A DNA stretch of 64,000 bases from the NCBI RefSeq assembly GCF_030410485.1, contig NZ_JAUHHC010000002.1:976320-1040319 (forward strand), in the 5' to 3' direction. The notes under the pieces are model-generated. The model saw only the letters and a program-made list of their open reading frames with translations. It ran no database searches and had not been told where the DNA came from. A program made the position numbers and the translations under genes. How positions within the stretch are numbered: the stretch's first letter is position 1; every line of letters begins with the position of its first letter. Of the stretch, positions 9,534 to 19,177 are shown one piece after another. The stretch comes from Roseateles violae. GTDB lineage: Bacteria > Pseudomonadota > Gammaproteobacteria > Burkholderiales > Burkholderiaceae_C.

Positions 9534-11432
9534 CTATCGTCCGCGCAGGAACAGCGCATCCAACTCGCGCATGCTCAGCTGGCGCCAGGTCGGCCGGCCG
9601 TGGTTGCACTGGTCGGCGCGCTCGGTGCGCTCCATATCGCGCAAGAGGCCGTTCATCTCGTCGATCGTCAACTGCCGGTTCGCGCGCACCGCACCATGGC
9701 AGGCCATCGTCGCCAGGATCTCGTGCTGGGCGCGCTCGATCGCCTGGCTGGCATCGAAAGTCCCCAGCTCGGCCAGCACGCCGCGTGCCAGCTCGATCAC
9801 GTCGCCGCCGGCCAGCAGCGCCGGGCGGGCGCGCACGGCCAGCACCTTCTCGGACAGCGGCGCGACGTCCAGCCCCAGGCGCAGCAGGGTCTCGGCCTGC
9901 GCCTCGGCGGTGGCGATCTCGGCCGGCGTGGCGGCAAAGGTGATCGGGATCAGCAGCGGCTGCGACTCGATGGCCCGGTCGACCAGGCTGGTCTTCAAGC
10001 GCTCGTAGACGACGCGCTCGTGCGCCGCATGCATGTCTACGATGATCAGGCCCTGCGCGTTCTCGGCCAGGATGTAGACGCCCTGGATCTGCGCGAGGGC
10101 GCGGCCCAGTGGCCAGTCCTGCGGTGGCAGCGGCTGCGCGACCGGACTTGCGGCAGGGCTTGCGGCCGCAGGCGCCGCCAGCGGCTCGCGCTGGCCGTAC
10201 AGGGTCGCCACTTCGGCCAGGCCCAGCGAGACCTGGGTGTTGCTGCGCCAGCTGGGCGTGCCGGTGTAGGCCGGGCGCGGCTCGGCGGCAGCCGGGACGT
10301 GGCCGAACCAGGCCGGCGGATTGCCGGCCGAGGGGCGCAGGCCGGCGACTTCGATCTGCTGCGTCACCGCGACCGGCGTCGTCGTTGTCGTTGTCGTGAT
10401 CGTCGCCAGGGCCTCGGCCGAGCGCGATTGCGCCAGCGCGTCCTGCACCGCATAGCGCACGCGCTGGTGCAACTCGCGGCCATCGCGGAAGCGCACCTCG
10501 ATCTTGGTCGGGTGGACGTTGACGTCGACCCGGTCCGGCGCGATCTCGATGAACAGCACATAGGACGGCTGGCGCTGGCCGTGCAGCACGTCCTCGTAGG
10601 CCGAGCGGATGCCGTGCGCGATCAGCTTGTCGCGCACGAAGCGGCCGTTGACGTAGACGTACTGCATGTCGGCGCGGCTGCGCGCGGCCTCGGGCAGGCC
10701 GGCGCGGCCATAGCAGCGCAGCGGGCCGGCCTCGGAGAAGACCGCGCGGCTGTCGGCGATGAAGTCCTCGCCCAGCACGTCCTTCAGCCGCTGCTCGGAC
10801 GAGGCGGCGCGCCATTGCTCGAGCAGCTTGCCCTCGTGCCAGACGGTGAAGCCCACATCGGGCCGGGCCAGCGCATGGCGGCGCACCGCCTCCAGGCAAT
10901 GGGCCAGCTCGGTCGCGTCGGTCTTCAGGAACTTGCGCCGCGCCGGCGTGTTGAAGAACAGCTCGCGCACCTCGACGCTGGTGCCACGCGCGCGGGCGGC
11001 CGGCGCGATCTCGCCCGAGCGGGCGTCGAGCCGGTGCGCATGGGACGCGCCCTCGCAGCGGCTCAAGAGCGCCATCTCGGCGACCGAGGCGATCGCCGCC
11101 AGCGCCTCGCCGCGAAAGCCCATGGTCGCCACCGATTCCAGCTCATCCAGCGTGCGGATCTTGCTGGTGGCATGGCGCTTCAGCGCCAGCGGCAGCTCCT
11201 CCAGCGGGATACCCAGGCCGTCGTCCTCGACGACGATGGCGCGCACGCCGCCGGCCATCAGCTTCAGCTGGATCTGGCTCGCGCCGGCGTCCAGCGCGTT
11301 GTCGACCAGCTCGCGCACCACCGAGGCCGGCCGCTCGACGACCTCGCCGGCGGCGATCTGGCTGATCAGTTCATCGGGAAGCTCGCGGATCGCGCGGCGC
11401 GGCGCGGCGGCGCTGGGAGAAGACAAATCCAT
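9534..11432 (-). CDS. mutL: DNA mismatch repair protein MutL (632 aa)
   Basis: The N-terminal GHKL ATPase is intact: ELVDNALDAGA carries the catalytic acidic residue, followed by VEDDGLGIP, RHATSKI and GFRGEALAAI. The C-terminal half has the endonuclease-type MutL set: DMHAAHERVVYE (the DQHAX2EX4E motif with Gln replaced by Met), ACHGAVRANR, QCNHGRPTW (the CPHGRP-type metal motif) and a terminal FLR. This predicts a nicking MutL, as in species without MutH, acting with MutS. The ATG at 11432 begins the usual short lead-in to RAIRELPDELISQIAAGEVV. It is divergent from dedA, with 61 bp between them. Confidence 0.97.
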   Translation of the reverse strand: MDLSSPSAAAPRRAIRELPDELISQIAAGEVVERPASVVRELVDNALDAGASQIQLKLMAGGVRAIVVEDDGLGIPLEELPLALKRHATSKIRTLDELESVATMGFRGEALAAIASVAEMALLSRCEGASHAHRLDARSGEIAPAARARGTSVEVRELFFNTPARRKFLKTDATELAHCLEAVRRHALARPDVGFTVWHEGKLLEQWRAASSEQRLKDVLGEDFIADSRAVFSEAGPLRCYGRAGLPEAARSRADMQYVYVNGRFVRDKLIAHGIRSAYEDVLHGQRQPSYVLFIEIAPDRVDVNVHPTKIEVRFRDGRELHQRVRYAVQDALAQSRSAEALATITTTTTTTPVAVTQQIEVAGLRPSAGNPPAWFGHVPAAAEPRPAYTGTPSWRSNTQVSLGLAEVATLYGQREPLAAPAAASPAASPVAQPLPPQDWPLGRALAQIQGVYILAENAQGLIIVDMHAAHERVVYERLKTSLVDRAIESQPLLIPITFAATPAEIATAEAQAETLLRLGLDVAPLSEKVLAVRARPALLAGGDVIELARGVLAELGTFDASQAIERAQHEILATMACHGAVRANRQLTIDEMNGLLRDMERTERADQCNHGRPTWRQLSMRELDALFLRGR

Positions 11433-11493
11433 CGCCGCATTGTAAGAAGGCGGCCGCGCGGGCGGCGCCGGCCTGCCCGTATGATCCGCGCCC

Positions 11494-12150
11494 ATGGAAA
11501 TCATCGCCGCCCTGATCGACTTCATCGTCCATGTGGACCAGCATCTGGCCAGCTTCGTCGGCGCCCATGGCGCCTGGATCTATGCATTGCTGTTCCTGAT
11601 CATCTTCGTGGAGACCGGCGTCGTCGTGATGCCCTTCCTGCCGGGCGACTCGCTCTTGTTCATCGTCGGCGCGATGTGCGGCACCGGCCTGCTGGACTTC
11701 TCGATCGCCGTGCCGCTGATGTGCGTGGCGGCGGTGGCCGGCAACCAGAGCAACTACACGATAGGCCGCTATTTCGGTCCCAAGGTTTTCCAGTGGGAGC
11801 AGTCGCGCTTCTTCAACAAGAAGGCCTTTATGCAGGCGCACGAGTTCTACGAACGCCATGGCGGCATCACCATCGTGATCGCGCGCTTCATGCCCTTCGT
11901 GCGCACCTTCGCGCCCTTCGTCGCCGGCGTCGCCCAGATGACGCGGCGCAAGTTCACGCTCTACGACGTCAGCGGCGGGCTCTTGTGGGTGGTCGGCATC
12001 ACCACGGCCGGCTATCTGTTCGGCAATGTGCCCTGGGTCAAGAACAATCTCGAGAAGATCATCTGGGCGATGATCATCATCCCCGGCCTGGTCGCGATCG
12101 TCGGCGGCCTGCGGGCCCGGGCCAAGGAGCGGGCCGCCCAGGCGCGCTGA
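11494..12150 (+). CDS. DedA family membrane protein (218 aa)
   Basis: VTT/DedA fold: a helix pair near the N-terminus (WIYALLFLIIFVETG), re-entrant acidic motif PFLPGDSLLFIVG, and the conserved FYERHGGITIVIARFMPFVRTFAPFVAG with the essential Arg residues. Several C-terminal helices follow. DedA proteins are lipid scramblases or undecaprenyl phosphate carriers affecting envelope integrity and proton-motive force; which activity applies here cannot be read from sequence. The ATG at 11494 begins the typical DedA amphipathic N-terminus. Confidence 0.93.
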   Translation: MEIIAALIDFIVHVDQHLASFVGAHGAWIYALLFLIIFVETGVVVMPFLPGDSLLFIVGAMCGTGLLDFSIAVPLMCVAAVAGNQSNYTIGRYFGPKVFQWEQSRFFNKKAFMQAHEFYERHGGITIVIARFMPFVRTFAPFVAGVAQMTRRKFTLYDVSGGLLWVVGITTAGYLFGNVPWVKNNLEKIIWAMIIIPGLVAIVGGLRARAKERAAQAR

Positions 12151-12168
12151 GCTCCCGCTGACCTCCCG

Positions 12169-13539
12169 CTACAGCACCCGGTGCCGCGCCAGCGGCGGGT
12201 TCTTGGCGAAATAGCGCGCGATGCCGGTGGCCAGCGCCTCGACCAGCTTGTCCTGGTAGTCGGGGTCGCGCAGCTTGGCTTCCTCGCCCGGGTTGGAGAT
12301 GAAGGCGGTCTCGACCAGGATGGAGGGCACGTCGGGCGCCTTCAGCACCGCGAAGCCGGCCTGCTCGACCTGCTTCTTGTGCAGATTGCCGACCTTGCCG
12401 ATCTGGCCCAGCACCTCGGAGCCGAGCTTCAGGCTGTCCTTGATCTGCGCGCTGGTGCTCATGTCCAGCATCGCGCGCAGCACGGTGGCGTCCTTGACCG
12501 CGCCCTTGTTGACGCCGCCCACCATATCGGCGGCGTTCTCCTTGTCGGCCATCCAGCGCGCGGCCTGGCTGCTGGCCGCGCCGTCGCTGAGCGCGAACAC
12601 CGAGGCGCCCTTGGCCTGTGGCGTGAAGAAGGCATCGGCGTGGATGGAGACGAACAGATCGGCCTGCACGCGCCGCGCCTTGCGCACCCGCTCGCCCAGC
12701 GGCACGAAGAAATCGGCGTCGCGCGTCATCATCACGCGGATATTCGGATTGCTGTTGAGCCGCTCGCGCAGCTTCAGCGCGACGGCCAGCACCACGTCCT
12801 TTTCCTTCAGGCCGCTGGGGCCGACGGCGCCGGGATCCTCGCCGCCATGGCCCGGGTCCAGCGCGATGACGATCAGCCGGTCGAGCCGGTTCTGCGTCAG
12901 CGCCGGCGGCGGTGCGACCGGCGCGGCCAGCGGCGGTGGGGCCGAGGCGGCCGGCACCGGCGCCGCGGGGACCGAGGCCTGCGCCGTCGGCGGCAGGGCC
13001 ACCGGCCGGTCGATGCGGCCGATCAGCTCGCCCAGCGCATCGCGCACCGACTGCGCGGCCTCGCGTTCGGCGGCCAGCTTGTCGCGCACCAGGGCCAAGA
13101 GCGGGTCGGCCTCGACCTTGGGATAGAGATCGAAGACCAGCCGGTTCTGGTAGGCCGCCACCGGCGCCAGGGTGAAGATCTGCGGCGCCACCGCCTGCCT
13201 CAGGTCCAGCACGATGCGCACGACCTTGGGCGTGTTTTGGCCGACGCGCACGCCGGCGATGTACGGGTCGTCGGGCTTGACCTTGCCGAGCAGCTCGCGC
13301 AGGCCGGGGCTCAGCTCCAGGCCCTCGATGTCGATCACCAGCCGGTCCGGCCCCTCGACCAGCAGATGCCGGGCCTCCAGCGGCTTGTCCGATTCCAGCG
13401 TCACCCGCGTGTACTCGTCGGCCGGCCAGACGCGCACGGCAATGATGCTGGGCCCGTTGGCGGCCAGCAGCGCCGGCGCCCGCAGGCACAGGGCCAGCGC
13501 CCCCATGCTGCGCAGCGCCTGTCGACGCGCCGCGCTCAT
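12169..13539 (-). CDS. amiC: N-acetylmuramoyl-L-alanine amidase with AMIN domain, AmiC-like (456 aa)
   Basis: Splits daughter-cell peptidoglycan in the periplasm. A signal sequence with Ala-Arg-Arg at the N-terminus is followed by an AMIN domain (about 30-140), a Pro/Ala linker (about 190-220) and an Amidase_3 zinc domain. Zinc ligands and catalysis are seen in DPGHGGEDPGA (His), LKEKDVVL (Glu), SIHADAF (His) and VETAFISNPGEE (catalytic Glu). The start ATG overlaps the tsaE stop by 4 bp, an arrangement also common in relatives. Confidence 0.94.
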   Translation of the reverse strand: MSAARRQALRSMGALALCLRAPALLAANGPSIIAVRVWPADEYTRVTLESDKPLEARHLLVEGPDRLVIDIEGLELSPGLRELLGKVKPDDPYIAGVRVGQNTPKVVRIVLDLRQAVAPQIFTLAPVAAYQNRLVFDLYPKVEADPLLALVRDKLAAEREAAQSVRDALGELIGRIDRPVALPPTAQASVPAAPVPAASAPPPLAAPVAPPPALTQNRLDRLIVIALDPGHGGEDPGAVGPSGLKEKDVVLAVALKLRERLNSNPNIRVMMTRDADFFVPLGERVRKARRVQADLFVSIHADAFFTPQAKGASVFALSDGAASSQAARWMADKENAADMVGGVNKGAVKDATVLRAMLDMSTSAQIKDSLKLGSEVLGQIGKVGNLHKKQVEQAGFAVLKAPDVPSILVETAFISNPGEEAKLRDPDYQDKLVEALATGIARYFAKNPPLARHRVL

Positions 13540-14018
13540 TCCTGCCCCTCCAGGCCCTGCAGCAGCAACTGGCCGCGCTCGGTGCCGGCGACCAGCCTGA
13601 CCGCGCGGCTGTCGTCGGCCTGCACGCTCAGCCAGATCTGCAGATCGGCGAGCGGCAGCACGCCGGCGGCCTTCTCCGGCCATTCGCTGAGCTTGAGCCC
13701 GGGCGCGCTGAAGATGTCGCGAAAGCCCGCATCCTCCCATTCGCGCGGATCGGCGAAGCGGTAGAAGTCGAAGTGGCTGACCTCGCCACGCTCGATCGAG
13801 TAGCTCTCCAGCACCGCATAGCTGGGGCTCTTGATGCGGCCGCTGACGCCTAGAGCGCGCAGCAGATGCCGCACCAGGCTGGTCTTGCCGGCGCCCAGGG
13901 CACCGTGCAATTCGATGCTGGCCTCCATCAGACCGGGGCAGCGGGCCAGCTCGCGGGCGAAGGTTTCGCAGGCGGCCTCATCGGGCCAGAGCAGCGATCG
14001 GGTTTCTAGAATGCGCAA
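13536..14018 (-). CDS. tsaE: tRNA threonylcarbamoyladenosine biosynthesis ATPase TsaE (160 aa)
   Basis: ATPase of the TsaBDE complex that makes t6A37 in ANN-decoding tRNAs. The P-loop GALGAGKTSLVRHLLRALG lies at about 40-58, followed by SPSYAVLESY, FDFYRF with EWEDAGF, and LSEWPEKA. No ATG or GTG is available near the N-terminus, so the TTG at 14018 is the likely start. It sits directly against the ATG of queG on the opposite strand, with no base between, so each gene's control region must lie inside the other gene. Confidence 0.93.
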   Translation of the reverse strand: MRILETRSLLWPDEAACETFARELARCPGLMEASIELHGALGAGKTSLVRHLLRALGVSGRIKSPSYAVLESYSIERGEVSHFDFYRFADPREWEDAGFRDIFSAPGLKLSEWPEKAAGVLPLADLQIWLSVQADDSRAVRLVAGTERGQLLLQGLEGQE

Positions 14019-15167
14019 ATGACGCGGGCTCCACAGAACTTGACGACGGACGGCGACGCCAGCATAGACGCGCAGCGGCTGATGGCGCAGCTGCGCGGCT
14101 GGGCGCTCGAGCTCGGATTTTCACAGATCGGCGTGGCCGACATCGACCTCGCCTCGGCCGAGCCGGGACTGGAGGCCTGGCTGGCCGCGGGCTTTCATGG
14201 CGGCATGCACTATATGCAGGCGCATGGCCTGAAGCGCGCGCGGCCGGCCGAGCTGGTGCCCGGCACCGTGCGGGTGCTGACGGCGCGGATGGACTATCTG
14301 CCACGCTTGGCATTTGCTGACAGCGGCGCGGACTGGCAGGCCATCGAATGGCGGCGCCTGGCCGATCCGCAGCGCGCCCAGGTCTCCATCTATGCGCGGG
14401 GGCGCGACTATCACAAGGTCCTGCGCAGCCGGCTGCAGCAGTTGGCCGAACGCCTGGCGCAGGCGGTCGGGCCCTTCGGCCACCGCGTGTTCACCGATTC
14501 GGCGCCGGTGCTGGAGGTCGAACTGGCCTCGCGCAGCGGCATCGGCTGGCGCGGCAAACACACGCTGACCCTGCACCGCGAGGCCGGCTCGATGTTCTTC
14601 CTGGGCGAGATCTATATCGATCTGCCGCTGCCGCTGAGCGAGCCGGTCAGTGCGCATTGCGGCCAGTGCAGCGCCTGCCTGGACGTCTGCCCGACGCAGG
14701 CCATCGTCGCGCCCTACCGCGTCGACGCGCGGCGCTGCATCTCCTACCTGACGATAGAAAGCGATGAAGCCATCCCCGAGGAACTGCGCCCGGCGATCGG
14801 CAACCGCGTCTACGGCTGCGACGACTGCCAGCTGGTCTGCCCCTGGAACAAGTTCGCCCAGGCCGCGGTCGTCGCCGACTTCGACGCGCGGCCGGCCCTG
14901 CGCGACGGCGATCTGCTTCGACTGTGGAACTGGGACGAGGCCGAATTCCTGCGCCAGATGGAGGGCTCGGCGATCCGCCGCATCGGCCACCAGCGCTGGC
15001 GCCGCAATCTGGCCGTGGTCATCGGCAATGCGCTGCGCGCAACCGACAGCCCGGCCCTGCGCGCGGCGCTGCAGGCGGCGCTGCCGGGCGCGACGCCGCT
15101 GCTGGCCGAGCACATCGAGTGGGCACTCAGAACCGACTCAGCAGCATCAGCCACAGCGGCAGGCTGA
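14019..15167 (+). CDS. queG: Epoxyqueuosine reductase QueG (382 aa)
   Basis: Cobalamin-dependent last step of queuosine synthesis in tRNA. Two [4Fe-4S] motifs are intact: CGQCSACLDVCP (from about residue 214) and CDDCQLVCPWN (from about 267). Upstream, RDYHKVLRSRL and GWRGKHTL belong to the B12-binding N-terminal domain. Length fits the family. The ATG at 14019 abuts the tsaE start. The 3' end overlaps the convergent AEC transporter gene by 41 bp. Confidence 0.95.
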   Translation: MTRAPQNLTTDGDASIDAQRLMAQLRGWALELGFSQIGVADIDLASAEPGLEAWLAAGFHGGMHYMQAHGLKRARPAELVPGTVRVLTARMDYLPRLAFADSGADWQAIEWRRLADPQRAQVSIYARGRDYHKVLRSRLQQLAERLAQAVGPFGHRVFTDSAPVLEVELASRSGIGWRGKHTLTLHREAGSMFFLGEIYIDLPLPLSEPVSAHCGQCSACLDVCPTQAIVAPYRVDARRCISYLTIESDEAIPEELRPAIGNRVYGCDDCQLVCPWNKFAQAAVVADFDARPALRDGDLLRLWNWDEAEFLRQMEGSAIRRIGHQRWRRNLAVVIGNALRATDSPALRAALQAALPGATPLLAEHIEWALRTDSAASATAAG

Positions 15168-16026
15168 GCATGCCCAGCAGGGTCGACAAGGTCACCAGTC
15201 CGGCGACAAAGGCCGCATGTCCGCCCATGCGGGCGGCCAACACATAGGCGCTGGAGGCGGTCGGCAGCGCGGCGAACATCAAGAGCATCATGCGCTGCGG
15301 CGGCGAGATCTCCAGCAGCGCGGCCAGGCCCAGCGCCAGCAGCGGCAGCAGCGCATGGCGGATGGTCAAGAGCGCCGCGGCAAGACCTGGCGCCTCCTTC
15401 AGCGCGCCGAAGCGCAGGCCGGCGCCGACCGCCATCAGGCCCAGGGGCAGGGCGGCCAGGCCGATGCGGTGCAGGGTCAGCGCCGCCGGCTCGGGGAACT
15501 TGAGCCCGGCGATATTGGCCGCCAGGCCGGCGGCGGTGCTGAGGATCAGCGGATTGCGTGCCAGCTCGCGCCAGTAGCCGTGGCCGCCGTGGCGGGCCAG
15601 CGGCCAGACGGCCGCCACATTGCAGATCGGCACGCACAGCGCGACCAGCAGCGCGACCCAGGCCACGCCCTGCGCGCCGAGCAGCCGTTCGGCCAGCGCC
15701 AGCGCGATGAAGGAATTGAAGCGGAAGGCGACCTGGGCGCCCGAGGCATGGGCATGGGCGTTGACGCGGGGGAAGAGGCGCAGCGCATAGGCGAGCACGA
15801 CGCCGCCCAGCACGGTGGCCACCCCGGCCAGGGCCAGGTGCGCGGTCGCGGCCGGCTGTAACGGTGTGCGCACAATCGAGTTGAACAGCAGCACCGGGAA
15901 CAGCAGGTAATAGACCAGACGCTCGGCGGCCTCCCAGACCGGCCGGTCCAGCGCGGTGTAGCGGCACAGCAGAAAGCCGCAAAGAATCAGCAGGAAGTCA
16001 GGCAGCAGCAATAAAACGTCAGGCAT
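15127..16026 (-). CDS. AEC family transporter (auxin efflux carrier-like, 299 aa)
   Basis: About ten hydrophobic helices with the membrane-transporter (Mem_trans) pattern: an N-terminal LLLPDFLLILCGFLLCR helix, a middle broken by a charged loop, then a second bundle ending in FVAGLVTLSTLLGMLSLPLW. AEC members in bacteria usually export or exchange carboxylates such as malonate or malate; the substrate is not evident here. The ATG at 16026 begins the first helix, and an extension to 16116 would add a non-hydrophobic leader. Its last 41 bp overlap queG on the other strand. Confidence 0.85.
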   Translation of the reverse strand: MPDVLLLLPDFLLILCGFLLCRYTALDRPVWEAAERLVYYLLFPVLLFNSIVRTPLQPAATAHLALAGVATVLGGVVLAYALRLFPRVNAHAHASGAQVAFRFNSFIALALAERLLGAQGVAWVALLVALCVPICNVAAVWPLARHGGHGYWRELARNPLILSTAAGLAANIAGLKFPEPAALTLHRIGLAALPLGLMAVGAGLRFGALKEAPGLAAALLTIRHALLPLLALGLAALLEISPPQRMMLLMFAALPTASSAYVLAARMGGHAAFVAGLVTLSTLLGMLSLPLWLMLLSRF

Positions 16027-16135
16027 GCGGGCAGTGTGCCAGCCCCGCCCGGCCGCCAAAGCTAAGTAGTATTGCGCCTGGCCCCGCGGTGCCGGTCCAC
16101 TAGCATCGCCCGACAAACTCTTAGAGGAGATCCGA

Positions 16136-17116
16136 ATGAATCGACGTCACTGGGTGCGCGCTGCCGCGCTGCTCGCGGCCGGTTGCGGCACGCTCGCCAC
16201 CGCCCTGGCCCAGCAGGCCTATCCGAGCAAGCCGGTGCGCCTGATCGTGCCCTTCGCACCGGGGGGCACGACCGACATCATCGCGCGCGTCGTTTCGGAG
16301 CGGATCACCGCCTCGCTGGGCCAGCAGTTGCTGGTCGAGAACAAGGCCGGCGGCGGCGGCTCGGTCGGTGCGACCGAGATCGCCCGCTCGGCCGCCGACG
16401 GCTACACGGTGGGCATGGCCACCGTCTCGACGACGGCCGCCAATCCGGCGATCAACCCGAAGATCAGCTATAACCCGCTGACCGACTTCACGCCCATCAT
16501 CAATGTCGCGGCGACGCCCAATATCATCGCCGTCCATCCGAGCTTCCCGGCGCGCGACTATGCCGGCTTCGTCGCCGAGCTGAAGAAGAACCCGGGCAAG
16601 TACAGCTATTCGAGCTCGGGCACCGGCGGCATCGGCCATCTGCAGATGGAGCTGTACAAGAACCTGGCCGGCGTCTTCGTGCTGCACATCCCCTACCGCG
16701 GCGCCGGCCCGGCGCTGAACGACACGGTGGCCGGCCAGGTGCCGATGATCTTCGACAACCTGCCCTCGGCCTTGCCCTTCATCAAGGACGGCCGCCTGAT
16801 CCCCATCGTCGTCGCCGCGCCGCAGCGCCTGGCCGTGCTGCCCAATGTGCCGACCTTCAAGGAAGTCGGCCTGGAGCCGGTCAACCGCATGGCCTATTAC
16901 GGCATCCACGGGCCCAAAAACATGCCCAAGGATGTGGTCGAGAAAATCCACAACGCGGTCAAGAAGACGGTCGAGCTGCCCGAGGTGAAGAAGCGCATCG
17001 AGGACACCGGCTCGCTGATCATCGCCAACACGCCGGAGCAGTTCGCGGCCCAGATCAAGGCCGAGTTCGATGTCTACAAGCAAGTCGTCGCGCAGCAGAA
17101 GCTCAAGCTCGACTGA
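16136..17116 (+). CDS. Bug-family (TctC-like) periplasmic solute-binding protein (326 aa)
   Basis: Strong ribosome site (agaggag) before the ATG. A signal peptide ends near [11 protein letters not shown], followed by the family hallmark [24 protein letters not shown]. Further family signatures are [26 protein letters not shown] [17 protein letters not shown], and [15 protein letters not shown] near the end. It binds a small carboxylate in the periplasm. No tripartite membrane subunits (TctA/TctB) are adjacent, so it is an orphan receptor of the kind greatly expanded in Burkholderiales. The xerD reading frame begins inside its last 47 bp. Confidence 0.95.
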   Translation: MNRRHWVRAAALLAAGCGTLATALAQQAYPSKPVRLIVPFAPGGTTDIIARVVSERITASLGQQLLVENKAGGGGSVGATEIARSAADGYTVGMATVSTTAANPAINPKISYNPLTDFTPIINVAATPNIIAVHPSFPARDYAGFVAELKKNPGKYSYSSSGTGGIGHLQMELYKNLAGVFVLHIPYRGAGPALNDTVAGQVPMIFDNLPSALPFIKDGRLIPIVVAAPQRLAVLPNVPTFKEVGLEPVNRMAYYGIHGPKNMPKDVVEKIHNAVKKTVELPEVKKRIEDTGSLIIANTPEQFAAQIKAEFDVYKQVVAQQKLKLD

Positions 17117-18044
17117 GACCGGCGAGGAGCCGCTGGCCGCGCCGCCGCCGGCCAGCGCGGCGGCAATCGAGGCCTTCGTCGAAACGCTGTGGCTGGAGGA
17201 CGGTCTGGCCAAGAACACGCTCGACGCCTATCGCCGCGATCTGCGCCTGTTCGCCGCCTGGCTGGCCGGGCAGGGTGAGCCGGGCCGGGCGCTGGACAGC
17301 TGCGGCGAGCTGGACCTGCTCGCCTATGCCAGCGCCCGCCATGCCGGCAGCCGCGCGACCAGCGCCAACCGCCGCTTGTCGGTGTTCAAACGCTATTTCC
17401 GCTGGGCGCTGCGCGAGCAGCGCATCCGGCAAGACCCGACCCTGCGCCTGGAGAACGCGCGCCAGCCGCTGCGCGTGCCCAAGCTCTTGAGCCAGGCCCA
17501 GGTCGAGGCGCTGCTGGCCGCGCCCGAGGTCGACAGCAGCCTGGGCCTGCGCGACCGCGCGATGCTGGAGCTGATGTATGCCAGCGGCCTGCGGGTCAGC
17601 GAGCTGGTCGGGCTGAAGAGCGTGCACGTCGGCTTCAAGGAGGCGGTGCTGCGCATCACCGGCAAGGGCTCCAAGGAGCGGCTGGTGCCCTTCGGCGAGG
17701 AGGCGCATGGCTGGCTGATGCGCTATCTGCAGGAGGCGCGCGCCGCCATCCTGGCCGGCCGGAGCAGCGACGCGCTGTTCGTCACCGCGCGCGGCGAGGG
17801 CATGACGCGGCAGATGTTCTGGATCCTGGTCAAGAAGTACGCGGGCGTCGCCGGAATCACCAGCCCGCTGTCGCCGCACACTCTGCGCCATGCCTTCGCC
17901 ACCCATCTGCTGAACCATGGCGCCGATCTGCGCGCGGTGCAGCTGCTGCTGGGCCATGCCGATCTGTCGACCACCCAGATCTACACCCATGTGGCGCGGG
18001 AGCGGCTCAGAAAGATCCATTCAGAGCACCACCCGCGCGGGTGA
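17070..18044 (+). CDS. xerD: Site-specific tyrosine recombinase XerD (324 aa)
   Basis: Resolves chromosome dimers at dif together with XerC. The N-terminal SAM-like domain has [23 protein letters not shown]. The catalytic set is complete: Arg in [12 protein letters not shown] (about 174), Lys in [14 protein letters not shown], His-x-x-Arg in [14 protein letters not shown] (about 268), His in [10 protein letters not shown] and Tyr in QIYTHV (about 305). The ATG at 17070 lies inside the end of the Bug gene; no other ATG or GTG fits the family length. The first 20 residues are Ser-rich and may not be conserved, so the exact start is uncertain. Confidence 0.92.
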   Translation: MSTSKSSRSRSSSSTETGEEPLAAPPPASAAAIEAFVETLWLEDGLAKNTLDAYRRDLRLFAAWLAGQGEPGRALDSCGELDLLAYASARHAGSRATSANRRLSVFKRYFRWALREQRIRQDPTLRLENARQPLRVPKLLSQAQVEALLAAPEVDSSLGLRDRAMLELMYASGLRVSELVGLKSVHVGFKEAVLRITGKGSKERLVPFGEEAHGWLMRYLQEARAAILAGRSSDALFVTARGEGMTRQMFWILVKKYAGVAGITSPLSPHTLRHAFATHLLNHGADLRAVQLLLGHADLSTTQIYTHVARERLRKIHSEHHPRG

Positions 18045-18053
18045 CAATGCCGG

Positions 18054-18656
18054 ATGGACCACAGTTTCCTCTCCGCCTTCATCCTCCTGCTGCTGGTTCT
18101 GGACCCGCTCGGCAGCCTGCCGATCTTCATCCCCATTATGCGTTCGGTCGCGCCACAGCGGCGCCGCCGCGTCGCGGTGCGCGAGGTCGGCATCGCCTTT
18201 ATGGTGCTGTTCGCCTTCATGTTCGTCGGCGAGAGCTTTCTGCGCGTGATGCATCTGTCCGAACGTTCGCTGGAGGTGGCCGGCGGCGTGATCCTGACCA
18301 TCATCGCGATCCGCATGATCTTCGGCAGCGCCGGCGAGTCGGCCTATGGCCTGGAGCCGGGCCGCGAGCCGCTGATCTTCCCGCTGGCCGTGCCGCTGCT
18401 GGCCGGGCCCTCGGCAATGGCGACCGTGCTGCTGCTGGCCTCGCGCCAGCCCGAGCGGATCTGGGAATGGATCGCGGCGCTCAGCGCGGCGATGCTGGTC
18501 TCGGGCCTGACCCTGCTGCTGGCCGACCGCATCCGCCGCCTGCTGGGCGACTCGGTGATCTCGGCGCTGGAAAAGCTGATGGGCCTGGTGCTGACCGCGA
18601 TCGCGGTCGAGATGGTGCTGGCCGGCCTGAAGCGCTACTTCGTCGGCGGGCTCTGA
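18054..18656 (+). CDS. MarC family integral membrane protein (200 aa)
   Basis: Six predicted helices with the MarC/YhgN pattern: FILLLLVLDPLGSLPIFIPIM at the N-terminus, GGVILTIIAIRMIFG in the middle, then PLAVPLLAGPSAMATVLLL and a C-terminal LEKLMGLVLTAIAVEMVLAGL. The family's function is not established, and the old link to multiple antibiotic resistance was not upheld. It follows xerD by 9 bp and overlaps the convergent acetyltransferase by 22 bp. Confidence 0.92.
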   Translation: MDHSFLSAFILLLLVLDPLGSLPIFIPIMRSVAPQRRRRVAVREVGIAFMVLFAFMFVGESFLRVMHLSERSLEVAGGVILTIIAIRMIFGSAGESAYGLEPGREPLIFPLAVPLLAGPSAMATVLLLASRQPERIWEWIAALSAAMLVSGLTLLLADRIRRLLGDSVISALEKLMGLVLTAIAVEMVLAGLKRYFVGGL

Positions 18657-19177
18657 GTCCGCGCGCGCCAGCCCGTCGCATCGATCTCGTAGGCCGCGCA
18701 ATCGGCCTCGTACCAGCGCTCGATGCCGCAAAAGCGCATGCCCAGCCGCTGCATCACGCGCGCCGAGGCCTGGTTCTGCGGATCGCAGACCGCGCGCAGC
18801 AGCGGTGCCCGCAACTCGTCGAAGGCGAAGGCGGCCATGCGCTGCGCGGCCTCCGAGGCATAGCCGCGGCCCCAGCGGTCCTGGCGCAGGCGCCAGCCGA
18901 TTTCCAGCGGATTCGCCTTCTCGCGGCCCAGATGCTGGATGCAGCCGGCGCCGACCAGATGGCCGCTGTCCTGTTCGATGAAACTCCACCAGGAATAGCC
19001 CCATTCGGCCCAGCGCGCCTGGACGCGCGCGATCGCCGCGCGGGTCTCGTCCAGGGTCTCCGGCCGGCCGGTCAGATAGCGCATCACCGCCGGATCGCTG
19101 TTCATCGCGTTGAGCCCCTCCAGGTGGGCGTCGGCAAAGGGCTCCAGGCGCAGGCGGGCGGTAGTCAGTGTCGTCAT
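18635..19177 (-). CDS. GNAT family N-acetyltransferase, RimJ/RimL-like (180 aa)
   Basis: Opens with TTARLRLEPFADAHLEGLNAM, typical of the RimJ/RimL type. It has the acetyl-CoA loop with DRWGRGYASEAAQRMAAFAF, and closes with NQASARVMQRLGMRF. Members modify ribosomal proteins, small amines or antibiotics; the target cannot be told. The ATG at 19177 precedes the family-typical N-terminus, while upstream in-frame sequence is Arg/Lys-rich and runs into the AT-rich aceA control region. The 3' end overlaps marC on the other strand by 22 bp. Confidence 0.88.
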   Translation of the reverse strand: MTTLTTARLRLEPFADAHLEGLNAMNSDPAVMRYLTGRPETLDETRAAIARVQARWAEWGYSWWSFIEQDSGHLVGAGCIQHLGREKANPLEIGWRLRQDRWGRGYASEAAQRMAAFAFDELRAPLLRAVCDPQNQASARVMQRLGMRFCGIERWYEADCAAYEIDATGWRARTQSPPTK

